Below are positions 51,025 to 59,581 of a stretch of DNA of 64,000 bases, piece by piece; position 1 is the first letter of the stretch; the number at the start of each line of letters is the position of its first letter. Both the position numbers and the translations under genes were made by a program. The notes beneath the pieces are model-generated. The model had not been told where the DNA came from, made no database searches, and was given only the letters and a program-made list of their open reading frames with translations. This DNA is from Paenibacillus uliginis N3/975 (lineage in GTDB: Bacteria; Bacillota; Bacilli; Paenibacillales; Paenibacillaceae): contig NZ_LT840184.1 in the NCBI RefSeq assembly GCF_900177425.1, forward strand, positions 1,825,487-1,889,486. Reading direction: 5' to 3'.

Positions 51025-52695
51025 ATGAAAAAAAGATTAAAGGTAGCATTCAGCGCATTTACGGCACTCAGCATTCTGCTGGCCGGCTGCTCAGGAGGTA
51101 CGGATAAGGCTGGAACGGATAAAGAGAAGGACAGCGCAGCGCAGGCGGTAAAGCTGTCGGAGCCAGGTTCCTACCCTCTTGTAGCGGAGAAGGAGACCTT
51201 GAAGGTCATGGTTAGAGGAAACCCATTGGTCGAAAATTTTGCAACGAATGAATTTACGAAGTGGTACGAAGAGAAGACGAATGTGCATATTGAATGGGAG
51301 GTTGTACCGGAGCAAAGTATGCAGGAGAAGCTGAATCTTGTGCTGGCAAGTGAGGATTATCCGGATGTCATTATGGGGCTGAACATTTCTCCTTCGCAGC
51401 AGATGATTTACGGCTCACAGGGTGCTTTTATACCGCTGAATGATTTGATTGAGAAGCAGGGAACACAGACGAAAAAAATGTTCCAGGATTACCCAGAAAT
51501 TAAATCGACGATTACCGCGCTCGACGGCAACATCTACGCCCTTCCAGAAATCAACGATTGTTACCACTGCTCCATGAGCCAGAAAATGTGGATTTATGAG
51601 CCATGGCTCAAAAAGCTGAATCTTGAAATGCCGAAAACGACAGACGATCTGTACAATGTGCTGAAAGCATTTAAAGAGCAGGATCCGAACGGGAACGGAA
51701 AGGCGGATGAAATTCCGCTGTCCATTTCGCCAAAATCATGGAGATCCTCGATCGATGCGTTCCTTATGAACTCTTTTATCTACAACCCGGTTTACGGATC
51801 AAGCTATAAACATATTTTTGTTAAAGACGGGAAAATGGACGTGGCTTATAACAAACCGGAGTGGAAGGAAGGGCTTCGTTATATGAATAAGCTGTATCAG
51901 GATGGTCTGATCGCTCCGGAGTCGTTCACGCAGGATGATAACCAACTGATTCAGATTGGCGAAAATCCGGATACGGTAATTCTGGGCGCGTCTACAGGAG
52001 GACATCAGGGTGTCTTCACCCAACTGCTGGGTGATAGTGGACGATGGAGTGAGTATAAGGCGGTTCCTCCATTAAAGGGTCCCAGCGGTGTTCAGTATGC
52101 AGCTAACGATACAACGGCTTTAACACCGGGTGCCTTTGTTATTACGAAAAAAGCGAAAAATCCAGAGCTTGCCTTGCGCTGGGCTGACGGTTTATATGAA
52201 AAAGAGCATACGCTTCGCAGCGTTTATGGACGTCCGAATGAGGAGTGGCGTGATGCAAAAGAAGGGGAGAAAGGAATTAACGGTGAACAGGCTGTATGGT
52301 CCGAACTGAAATCTTTCGGTACCGTTCAGAACGTAAACTGGGCTCAGACAGGACCAGCTATGCGTACCAATGAATTCCGTCTGAGTGCGGTAGCAAAAGG
52401 TGACGATGATTTAGAGGTAATTCTGTACAACGAGACGAAGAATAAATATGAACCATATGAGCCGAAGGATGTTTCCACGGTACCGCCTCTCTTCTTGACC
52501 AATGAGCAGGCTTCAGAGGTTGCAGATCTGGCTAAAACTGTAAACGATTACGTAGACGAAATGATCGCACGTTTTGTCATCGGAGATGCTGATTTGGACA
52601 GCGAATGGGACGGATATGTTCAGCAGTTAGAGGCCATGAATCTCGCACGCTACTTGGAAATTTACCAGCAAGCTTATGATGCAAAAAGCAAATAA
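51025..52695 (+). CDS. Extracellular sugar-binding lipoprotein, LipO type
   Basis: A 556-residue solute-binding lipoprotein: lipobox LLAGC with Cys22, a Gly/Thr/Lys/Asp tether, then the family body (WEVVPEQSMQEKLNLVLASE, YPDVIMGL, and the EF-hand-like loop DPNGNGKADEIP). GGGAGGGTC precedes ATG 51025. The hydrolase next door suggests the substrate is a fucosylated oligosaccharide. Confidence 0.9.
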   Translation: MKKRLKVAFSAFTALSILLAGCSGGTDKAGTDKEKDSAAQAVKLSEPGSYPLVAEKETLKVMVRGNPLVENFATNEFTKWYEEKTNVHIEWEVVPEQSMQEKLNLVLASEDYPDVIMGLNISPSQQMIYGSQGAFIPLNDLIEKQGTQTKKMFQDYPEIKSTITALDGNIYALPEINDCYHCSMSQKMWIYEPWLKKLNLEMPKTTDDLYNVLKAFKEQDPNGNGKADEIPLSISPKSWRSSIDAFLMNSFIYNPVYGSSYKHIFVKDGKMDVAYNKPEWKEGLRYMNKLYQDGLIAPESFTQDDNQLIQIGENPDTVILGASTGGHQGVFTQLLGDSGRWSEYKAVPPLKGPSGVQYAANDTTALTPGAFVITKKAKNPELALRWADGLYEKEHTLRSVYGRPNEEWRDAKEGEKGINGEQAVWSELKSFGTVQNVNWAQTGPAMRTNEFRLSAVAKGDDDLEVILYNETKNKYEPYEPKDVSTVPPLFLTNEQASEVADLAKTVNDYVDEMIARFVIGDADLDSEWDGYVQQLEAMNLARYLEIYQQAYDAKSK

Positions 52696-52719
52696 CAGCA
52701 GATGGAGGGATTTTAATCA

Positions 52720-54030
52720 ATGAATCCGAGATTTAATAGAACCGCTACGCTCATGAACGACCGTTTCGGGCTGTTTATTCACTGGGGACTGTACGCCATA
52801 TCGGCAAGAGGAGAATGGGTAAGGAGCCAGGAGCGCATCTCAAATGAACAATATCAGTCTTATTTCGAGGAATTTGATCCATCACGCTATGATCCGCGCA
52901 GCTGGGCAAAGGCCGCAAAAGCCGCAGGTCAGAAATACGCGGTAATGACAACCAAGCATCATGATGGCTTCTGCCTGTTTGACAGCAAGCTGACGGAATA
53001 CAAGGCGACTAACACACCTGCGGGAAGAGATTTGATTCGGGAATACGTTGATGCATTCCGTGAGGAAGGCATTGCCGTCGGATTTTATTACTCTATCATC
53101 GACTGGTATCATGACGACTATCCGGCCTACGGTGACCGCATTCACCCGATGCGCGGGGTTGAGTCTTTCAAAGATAAGGAACAAGATTTCAATCGCTATC
53201 TAGACTATATGCATGGTCAAGTGAAAGAACTGCTAACGAATTATGGGACAATCGATATCATGTGGTTTGATTTCTCTTATGACGATATGACCGGAGAAAA
53301 ATGGCGGGCGACAGAGCTGATGGAAACGATCCGATCCTTGCAGCCGGATATTGTCATTGATAACCGGCTCGGCGGTAACATTATGGCAGCTGAACCGGAA
53401 GTATATGCTGGTGATTTTTATTCACCTGAACAGATTATTCCTCCTCGCGGGATTGTGAATGAGCTTGGAGAGCCCGTACCTTGGGAGGCATGCATTACGC
53501 TGAACGGAAACTGGGGTTACCATGCCACTGACAATGCATATAAGTCACCACGCCAGGTTGTAAGGGCACTAGTGGAATGTGTCAGCAAGAACGGAAACCT
53601 GCTGCTGAATGTCGGACCCGATGCGGAAGGGGAAATACCTCAGGAATCACTTGAGATTTTATCCAAGGTCGGCGAATGGATACGCCGTAATGGAGACAGC
53701 ATTTATGGCTGCGGAATAGCGGAGCTGGATAAGCCGGAATGGGGGCGTTATACACAGCGGGGAAATAAGTTGTATGCCCACGTCTTTGATCGCGGCATTG
53801 GCCCTATTTATTTCCAGGGATTGAAGGGAAGAATCAAAAAAGCGCGTCTGCTCTCGGACGGAAGTGAGCTTCGAGTGGAGACGCCTTGGATGGCGGAGCA
53901 GTATTCCGACACGGGAAGCGGTGCTTTTATCCACCTGGCTGGCGGAGAACTTCCGGATGAGCTGGATACTGTCATCGAACTCGAACTGATCGATAATGAG
54001 TCTGCTGCTCAGGGCGGTGAACAGTCATGA
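52720..54030 (+). CDS. Alpha-L-fucosidase, GH29
   Basis: A 436-residue glycoside hydrolase family 29 enzyme releasing terminal L-fucose. Signatures are RFGLFIHWGLYAI (about 11-23), TTKHHDGFCLFDS, and IDIMWFDFSYDD (about 180-191), whose first Asp after MWF is the expected nucleophile. LLLNVGPDAEGEIP follows. There is no signal peptide, so it acts in the cytoplasm on imported sugars. ATGGAGGG precedes the ATG. The stop overlaps the start of the isomerase gene. Confidence 0.92.
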   Translation: MNPRFNRTATLMNDRFGLFIHWGLYAISARGEWVRSQERISNEQYQSYFEEFDPSRYDPRSWAKAAKAAGQKYAVMTTKHHDGFCLFDSKLTEYKATNTPAGRDLIREYVDAFREEGIAVGFYYSIIDWYHDDYPAYGDRIHPMRGVESFKDKEQDFNRYLDYMHGQVKELLTNYGTIDIMWFDFSYDDMTGEKWRATELMETIRSLQPDIVIDNRLGGNIMAAEPEVYAGDFYSPEQIIPPRGIVNELGEPVPWEACITLNGNWGYHATDNAYKSPRQVVRALVECVSKNGNLLLNVGPDAEGEIPQESLEILSKVGEWIRRNGDSIYGCGIAELDKPEWGRYTQRGNKLYAHVFDRGIGPIYFQGLKGRIKKARLLSDGSELRVETPWMAEQYSDTGSGAFIHLAGGELPDELDTVIELELIDNESAAQGGEQS

Positions 54031-54899
54031 GAGTGGGGGTCAGCACCTATAGTCTCTTGAACGCAATTAAATCGGGAGAGATGACGGTACTGGATGTGAT
54101 TGACTGGATCGCTGAAAACGGTGGGGAGCATATGGAAATTGTTCCTTATGGCTTCACTCTGGAGGATCAACCCGAGCTTGCGGATGCTGTTCGGGAGCGT
54201 GCAGCAAAGGTCGGAATTGGGTTGTCCAATTATTCGATGCCTGCGAATTTTGTGCAGGAGGGAGAAGAGGCCTTTGAGACTGAGATGGAGCGGGTTAAGC
54301 GTCATGTGGATACCGTTCACAGGCTTGGCATGAAGCATATGCGTCATGATGTAACGTTATTTACCCTTCCGCCGGAGAAGCATGGTATCAATTACCTAGA
54401 GGACAACTTGGAACAGATCGTGAAGGGATGCCGGATCATTGCTGATTATGCCGCTCAGTTCGGCATTACAACAACGATTGAGAACCATGGAGTCAGTGTT
54501 CAGGCCAGCGACCGGGTACAGCGCGTGCTGCAGGCGGTTGACCGTCCGAACTTCAAGACGACTCTCGATATAGGCAATTTCTTATGTGTCGATGAACAGC
54601 CGCTCATCGGTGTGAAACGCAACTTAACATACGCCTCACTTATCCATGTGAAGGATTTTTATATTCGTCCGTTCGATCAGAACCCGGGCGGCGGTGACTG
54701 GTTCCGTACGTCACACGGCAACTATTTGCGCGGTTCCATCTTTGGTCAGGGGGATATCGATGTACGCAGAGTGCTGCGCATGATCAAGAAATCCGGTTAT
54801 GATGGAGATATCACACTGGAATTCGAAGGCATGGAAGAGTGCCGCGAAGGTACACGGATTGGTCTCGAAAATCTGAGACGTATTTGGGATGAAGTGTAA
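54027..54899 (+). CDS. Sugar phosphate isomerase/epimerase (xylose isomerase-like TIM barrel)
   Basis: A 290-residue AP_endonuc_2-type TIM barrel. Metal ligands are visible: Glu in ITTTIENHG, Asp in TTLDIGNFL, His in LIHVKDF, Glu in ITLEFEGM. It would convert a sugar freed by the fucosidase or a related keto sugar; the substrate is unknown. The ATGA overlap with the fucosidase gene implies coupled translation. A terminator-like hairpin follows. Confidence 0.85.
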   Translation: MRVGVSTYSLLNAIKSGEMTVLDVIDWIAENGGEHMEIVPYGFTLEDQPELADAVRERAAKVGIGLSNYSMPANFVQEGEEAFETEMERVKRHVDTVHRLGMKHMRHDVTLFTLPPEKHGINYLEDNLEQIVKGCRIIADYAAQFGITTTIENHGVSVQASDRVQRVLQAVDRPNFKTTLDIGNFLCVDEQPLIGVKRNLTYASLIHVKDFYIRPFDQNPGGGDWFRTSHGNYLRGSIFGQGDIDVRRVLRMIKKSGYDGDITLEFEGMEECREGTRIGLENLRRIWDEV

Positions 54900-54970
54900 T
54901 CACTTAAGCTAGCTAGGATGGGCTTCTGCTATTATAGTTTGATTATATTAAGCGGATTATTTTAAAATTA

Positions 54971-55000
54971 TGGGCTAACCGAGAATTCTTGGTTAGCCTG
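54971..55000 (+). terminator. Palindrome, probable terminator
   Basis: GGGCTAACCGAGAATTC pairs with GAATTCTTGGTTAGCCT; only a scattered T tract follows. Confidence 0.55.
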
Positions 55001-55138
55001 TTGGTTTTGTTGCGATCTATGAAAGAATGGAATATTTAAAGAAATCCTTCATGATGTATAATTTAGGAAATGATGATGGACATACATATCGAATAGATGC
55101 CGATAAACCTGACTGAAGGAAGTAGGGGGATGAATGAT

Positions 55139-55603
55139 ATGAAAATTCGTTTGGCAACCGCGAAAGATATCGATCAGCTAGTTAGAATGAGGTGGGATTT
55201 CACCAACGAATATAACGAAGTTAAGATAGCGGAAGAGCATTACGAAGATTTTTATGAAGAGTGCAGGGTGTTTTTGGATCAAGCTATTCAGGGGGATAAA
55301 TGGTTTATCTGGGTGGCTGAAGCGAATGGAAAGATTTTATCGCACATCTTTATCGAATTAATAGATAAAGTGCCTAGACCGGGAAGAAAGACAGAGCCTT
55401 TTGCCTATATGACAAATGTGTATACACTCCCTGAACACCGGGGCAAGGGGCTGGGGAGTCAGCTGCATAAAGAGATTGAAAGCTGGTCAAGAGACGGGAA
55501 TCATGAATTTATTATCGTATGGCCTAGTGATTGGAGTATAGAATTTTACAAGCGCAGCGGCTACAAGCACTGTGTAGAACCGATGGAGCTTATGCTGGAG
55601 TAG
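55139..55603 (+). CDS. GNAT N-acetyltransferase
   Basis: A 154-residue GNAT protein: MKIRLATAKDIDQLVRMRWD start, acetyl-CoA loop LPEHRGKGLGSQL, and WSIEFYKRSGYK end. ATG 55139 is chosen because AGTAGGGGG lies nine bases upstream; ATG 55130 abuts it. Substrate unknown. Confidence 0.85.
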   Translation: MKIRLATAKDIDQLVRMRWDFTNEYNEVKIAEEHYEDFYEECRVFLDQAIQGDKWFIWVAEANGKILSHIFIELIDKVPRPGRKTEPFAYMTNVYTLPEHRGKGLGSQLHKEIESWSRDGNHEFIIVWPSDWSIEFYKRSGYKHCVEPMELMLE

Positions 55604-55674
55604 TTTGTGCAGGTGAGCTTTGGGGAAGAAGAAACCGATCAGTCGGCATCATATCGAAGAAAGAGGAAGCGAGT

Positions 55675-56193
55675 ATGGAGAATGGGATCACTATATCCGA
55701 AGTAACATCTATGAATGCTGTGATGGTGGAAGAACTTTCAGATTTGTTGATTCGCGTAGTGGAAGATGGGGCTTGGATCGGTTTTCTGGCGCCTGTTGAA
55801 GAGGAAGAAGCCAGAATTTATTGGGAGAGTGTGACGGAAATTAGTGTAATGATGTTCACTGCTTCTATGGCCGGAAAAATAGTTGGCACGATACAACTGC
55901 ATTTGGCAATGAAGCGCAACGCCTCCCACCGTGCAGAAATCGCGAAACTGATGGTACACCCGGATTATCGAAAAAGAGGCATCGCAAGACTTCTTATGCA
56001 TACGGCAGAGCAGAGAGCAGTGATCGAAGGAAGAGCTTTAATCGTTTTGGATACACGAGCAGGTGATCTATCAAATCTGTTATATCAATCGATGGATTAT
56101 ACGGAAGGAGGCCGCATTCCCCATTTTGCCAAATCATCAAATGGAAGTTTGGATGAAACCGTGTTGTATTATAAGTTGTTAACTAAAGAATAA
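55675..56193 (+). CDS. GNAT N-acetyltransferase
   Basis: A 172-residue GNAT protein: acetyl-CoA loop VHPDYRKRGIARLLM (about 98-112), VGTIQLHLAM before it, and DLSNLLYQSMDY after it. AAGAGGAAGCG before ATG 55675 sets the start; the frame open from 55531 overlaps the preceding gene. It is 71 bases downstream of another acetyltransferase of a different subfamily. Confidence 0.85.
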   Translation: MENGITISEVTSMNAVMVEELSDLLIRVVEDGAWIGFLAPVEEEEARIYWESVTEISVMMFTASMAGKIVGTIQLHLAMKRNASHRAEIAKLMVHPDYRKRGIARLLMHTAEQRAVIEGRALIVLDTRAGDLSNLLYQSMDYTEGGRIPHFAKSSNGSLDETVLYYKLLTKE

Positions 56194-56200
56194 GAAAATC

Positions 56201-56341
56201 CTTCATGATTTCAGATACATCTTATTGGAACAATGCGGTCACACACCGTGGTTAGAGAATCTTGAAAAGAGAAAATTTTTAGATGTTTTGTGTCAGAGGA
56301 ATTGGATCTTACATGACCTCCCTCCATGTCGAAAGTGCTAA
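56201..56341 (+). pseudogene. C-terminal relic of an alpha/beta hydrolase
   Basis: The plus strand reads LHDFRYILLEQCGHTPWLEN followed by LEKRKFLDVLCQRNW and a stop at 56339. The LEQCGHTPWLE block is the end of alpha/beta hydrolases and holds the catalytic His. No start or upstream part exists; the preceding acetyltransferase stop lies a few bases away. About 45 of some 270 residues remain. Confidence 0.65.
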
Positions 56342-56414
56342 ATCACCTGTAACAACGGTTTATTTTCCCCAAAATGGGGCATAGGTGAGAGTACTACAGA
56401 CAGGAGGCGATGAA

Positions 56415-57014
56415 ATGAAGAAAAGAACGTACCAAATTCTTGCCGGGGCAATATTGATTTCAGCCTTTTTCTTTGCTGCAGCTCCCAATTCACTCACTCA
56501 CAATAGCACAACTAATGTTCCGGATCGTATGGTTACTGAAATGATAGACAAACCGGTATTTCGGGAAGAATCCACAAATTCGGTTTCTGTTAAGCTGTTT
56601 AACGCAGCGGGTGAACCTACAGGGTTTGCTTCATTTGAACAGGTGGACGATGGTGTGAAAGTGAAGATTGCCGCCTCCGGTCTGACTCCAGGCAAGCATG
56701 GATTCCATGTGCATGAGAACGCAATCCAGTCGTTTGATTTCAAGTCTGCTGGCGGGCACTTCAATCCGACGGATAAACACCATGGCCTTGAACACCCGCA
56801 AGGAAGTCACGTTGGCGATATGCCAAATTTGGTAGTTGAAAAAGATGGTACGGTTAAAACCGAACTGCTGATTAAACATGCAACGCTAGATAAGAATCAG
56901 GCTAATTCCTTGCTTGGACGATCGCTCATAATCCATGAAGACGAAGACGATGGTAAAACCGATCCCGCAGGTAATTCCGGTAATAGAATAATGGGCGGGA
57001 ACATCCCTAAATAA
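56415..57014 (+). CDS. sodC: Exported Cu/Zn superoxide dismutase-family protein
   Basis: A 200-residue protein with a signal sequence (about 1-25). All metal ligands of Cu/Zn SOD are present: HGFHVH, GGHFNP, HHG, and SHVGD for Cu and Zn, IIHEDEDD for the last Cu His, and Arg in NSGNRIMGG. The two cysteines of the conserved disulfide are missing: SAGGHF is preceded by DFK instead of Cys, and RIMGG replaces RxACG. It should dismutate superoxide at the cell surface if folded without the disulfide. CAGGAGGCG precedes ATG 56415. Confidence 0.88.
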   Translation: MKKRTYQILAGAILISAFFFAAAPNSLTHNSTTNVPDRMVTEMIDKPVFREESTNSVSVKLFNAAGEPTGFASFEQVDDGVKVKIAASGLTPGKHGFHVHENAIQSFDFKSAGGHFNPTDKHHGLEHPQGSHVGDMPNLVVEKDGTVKTELLIKHATLDKNQANSLLGRSLIIHEDEDDGKTDPAGNSGNRIMGGNIPK

Positions 57015-57136
57015 CGGATCAGAATTGTTCCAAGAATATGTAAAAGAAAAGGGCTTATCCTATTTGATTCAACATGAACTTTCGCATTCAGTTTTCAGGG
57101 TATAACATTGAACTTCATATTGGCACAAGCCAATGC
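57015..57136 (+). other. Possible 23S-5S spacer remnant
   Basis: The stretch just before the 5S gene contains CGCATTCAGTTTTCAGGGT and ends AAGCCAATGCTG, which resembles the usual 23S-5S spacer of Paenibacillus-like rrn operons (from memory). No 23S sequence precedes it. It supports origin of the 5S gene from a dismembered rrn operon. Confidence 0.4.
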
Positions 57137-57256
57137 TGTTTGGTGGCGATGGCGGAGTGGTTCTACGCGTACCCATCCCGAACACGACCGTTAAGCCCTC
57201 CAGCGCCGATGGTACTTGGATCGCAGGATCCCGGGAGAGTAGGACGCTGCCAAGCA
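57137..57256 (+). rRNA. rrf: 5S ribosomal RNA, isolated gene
   Basis: The 120-base sequence has the Firmicute 5S hallmarks: TGGTGGCGATGGCGGA, CGTACCCATCCCGAACACG, GTTAAGCCCTCCAGCGCCGA, and GGGAGAGTAGGACGCTGCC. The terminal stem TGTTTGGTGGCG/CGCTGCCAAGCA closes with wobble pairs. No 16S, 23S or tRNA lies nearby. A hairpin CACAAAGA/TCTTTGTG (about 57257-57300) follows as a possible end, without a T tract. Confidence 0.9.
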
Positions 57257-57315
57257 CACAAAGAGCACTGTCGAGAATACTCGATGGTGGTCTTTGTGCA
57301 CAATCGGATAAGAAG

Positions 57316-58218
57316 ATGGTTCAGATAGACAAAACGATAGCCGCAAAGCTGCAAAAAGTGGTCAAGCAATTTGCGGGGAAAGAGATAAAGTTTCAGAATG
57401 TTGGCGAGATGGTAATTGATTCGAATAAAGTGAACGCAAAGGTTGAATCGGTAGACGGAAAATATGAGATCGAATATAGTACTAAAACAGGTGAAGTATG
57501 GTCGGTTTGCGGATCGATCTCAATCGATAAAATCAGTAAAAAGGATCAGGATAAGGCCCTTCAAGAGCTAAAAAGGATATATCCAAACAAAACATATGTA
57601 TTTGAAAAAGAAGTGAAAGCGGTCCGAGAGTATGATAACAAGAAGGCTAAATTTAAAGAAGAAACATGGTATACGTTTAGGGGGGAAAACTTTGACATCA
57701 GTCTAATTAAAAACTCGCTAACAACTCGATCTTTTGGAGCCATGATTAAATTTGACGCGAAAGAACTTGAACCGAAATTGCTAAAAACGGCTTCAGAAGC
57801 GGTGAAAATGGTTTTAGATCAAGATTTTAATTTGACGACAGAGGCTAAACTTATACCTGGCGAATTTGACTATAAAAACAATCTCTCGCTATATAAGTGG
57901 GCACTGGAAGGAAACGATGTGTTAGTTGAGATAGAAGCAAAGTCGGATAAGGTACTTAATGTAATTCATGAAACACGTCATAAGCAAAAGGTAACGACCA
58001 ACAAAGAGATTACGGAAAAAGATGCAAAAGAAGTGATTGCTCCGATGGCCAAGAAGTTGTTCAATATCGACATTACGGGATATGAAGTGAAGTGGGATAA
58101 CTTATTTAAAGATTACCGCTTCGTCAAGGGCGAAGAAACGATGGTGAGAGCTGCATTGGATGCCGACAAAAATGTGGTGTACATAAAATCGGGGAGTAGA
58201 GCAGCAGCGGGGAATTAG
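57316..58218 (+). CDS. PepSY/YcdB-like repeat protein, possibly 5'-truncated
   Basis: About 300 residues, two repeats of a PepSY/YcdB-type module (KLQKVVKQFAGKEIKFQNVG and later EITEKDAKEVIAPMAKKLFN; EIEYSTKTGEVWSVCGSIS). Such proteins normally carry a signal peptide. Here none is found: ATG 57316 lies 60 bases after a 5S rRNA gene with only a weak ribosome site, and the frame runs on upstream through the 5S gene. It looks like the body of an exported protein whose front was replaced by rrn sequence. Confidence 0.6.
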   Translation: MVQIDKTIAAKLQKVVKQFAGKEIKFQNVGEMVIDSNKVNAKVESVDGKYEIEYSTKTGEVWSVCGSISIDKISKKDQDKALQELKRIYPNKTYVFEKEVKAVREYDNKKAKFKEETWYTFRGENFDISLIKNSLTTRSFGAMIKFDAKELEPKLLKTASEAVKMVLDQDFNLTTEAKLIPGEFDYKNNLSLYKWALEGNDVLVEIEAKSDKVLNVIHETRHKQKVTTNKEITEKDAKEVIAPMAKKLFNIDITGYEVKWDNLFKDYRFVKGEETMVRAALDADKNVVYIKSGSRAAAGN

Positions 58219-58347
58219 ACGTTCTAGATAACCAAAATGCAAACAAAAAGAATGAAATGTCTTCATTCTAATTTCCGCCAGATTCACCATGGATACAAGT
58301 AAATAGCTTCCATTTTTAAAAGCATTGGGAATCATAAGAATACAATT

Positions 58348-58400
58348 AGGGGCTGTCTAGAAAGTGCAGTGAAAACTGATTTCTGACAGCCCCTTTTCTT
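58348..58400 (+). terminator. Rho-independent terminator
   Basis: GGGGCTGTC pairs with GACAGCCCC across 27 bases, followed by TTTTCTT. Confidence 0.75.
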
Positions 58401-58483
58401 ATATTTTCCATAGTTATCTACCCTCATTTACAATTTATGGGATATAATTGGTCTGCGTAAGTTAAGGTGAAACGGAGGTAGAG

Positions 58484-59479
58484 GTGGATATGACCGAGCA
58501 GCTGGCACACATCGTAGACACTTACCATAAGGAGCATTTTTTAAGCGGGAACATTCTGATCACTAGAAGTGGAAAAGAGTTGTTTAGCCGTTCATATGGG
58601 CAAGCCAGTATCCAGTTAGGAATACCTAATCAACCGGATACCAAGTTTCATATTGCCTCGGTAACAAAGATGTTTATTGCCGCAGCTACACTTCATTATT
58701 GTGAGCAGGGGCTTATAAATCTGGAAGAACACCCGGGTAAGTACTTGGACGGCTTCACCATTCTCCATCCTGATATTAGAATTCATCATCTGCTGAGCCA
58801 CTCTTCTGGCCTGCAAGATATATACCGAGTTCCGGATATCAGATATGAAATGAACCGATTAACACATGAGAACAAGTCTTTTTTGGATTACTTATGCAGT
58901 ATGAATCAAGATTTTCAACCGGGTGAGCGCTGGAGCTATAACAGCACCGGTTTTATTATGCTGGGCTACATATTAGAAGCCGTTTCAGGCAAGCCATATG
59001 AACAAGCATTTGAAGAATTATTTTTCACCCCTCTACATATGAAATCCACCCGAGTAGATAATCCGATGAGCATTAACGTAGGGAGAGCATACGGACACAC
59101 GTCGGAAAACAATGAACTGATGCATGCGCACAACGATAAGTTGTGCGGTATCGATGCTCCGGGTGAATTTTACTCTACCACACGTGACCTGGACATTTGG
59201 TGTGACGCCCTGTTTCAAGGAAAACTTCTGAGTCGAAGCAGCCTTGAAACTATGTTTACTCCCTATTATATAACCACCTTTGATCCTGATCTGCATTATG
59301 GTTATGGCTGGTTTTTGGGATCTGATTTTAACCTGATCGGCGGAGGGACTCCTGGATTTCGCTCAGAAATCTGGCATTACCCTGGGCTGGACACACGGAT
59401 CATAATGCTGTGGAATTATGAAAAGGTAGATTCCCATCGATTATTTCACCAAATCAAACCTCTAGTTCTTCAGCTGTGA
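58484..59479 (+). CDS. Serine hydrolase, beta-lactamase class C fold
   Basis: A 331-residue protein of the penicillin-binding/beta-lactamase-C family. The SxxK motif is Ser59-V-T-Lys62. The second motif, normally Y-x-N, reads WSYNSTGF, so the Asn is one place early (Tyr152, Asn153, Ser154). The third motif region is GGGTPGF. There is no signal peptide, so it is probably a cytoplasmic esterase or peptidase. GGAGG precedes GTG 58484 by five bases; ATG 58490 is the alternative start. Confidence 0.85.
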   Translation: MDMTEQLAHIVDTYHKEHFLSGNILITRSGKELFSRSYGQASIQLGIPNQPDTKFHIASVTKMFIAAATLHYCEQGLINLEEHPGKYLDGFTILHPDIRIHHLLSHSSGLQDIYRVPDIRYEMNRLTHENKSFLDYLCSMNQDFQPGERWSYNSTGFIMLGYILEAVSGKPYEQAFEELFFTPLHMKSTRVDNPMSINVGRAYGHTSENNELMHAHNDKLCGIDAPGEFYSTTRDLDIWCDALFQGKLLSRSSLETMFTPYYITTFDPDLHYGYGWFLGSDFNLIGGGTPGFRSEIWHYPGLDTRIIMLWNYEKVDSHRLFHQIKPLVLQL

Positions 59480-59581
59480 TATGAATCAATAATCGATACC
59501 TGTTCAATAAAATATATGACCTAGTTTTGTATTGATCCTTAAACTTGGGCCGGGTCTAAATGTGAAGGTGGGGAGTCTGTG

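Noticed and set aside
57133..57315. N-terminal extension of the PepSY-like protein
   Set aside because: This part of the frame is the 5S rRNA gene and its hairpin; it is not protein-coding.
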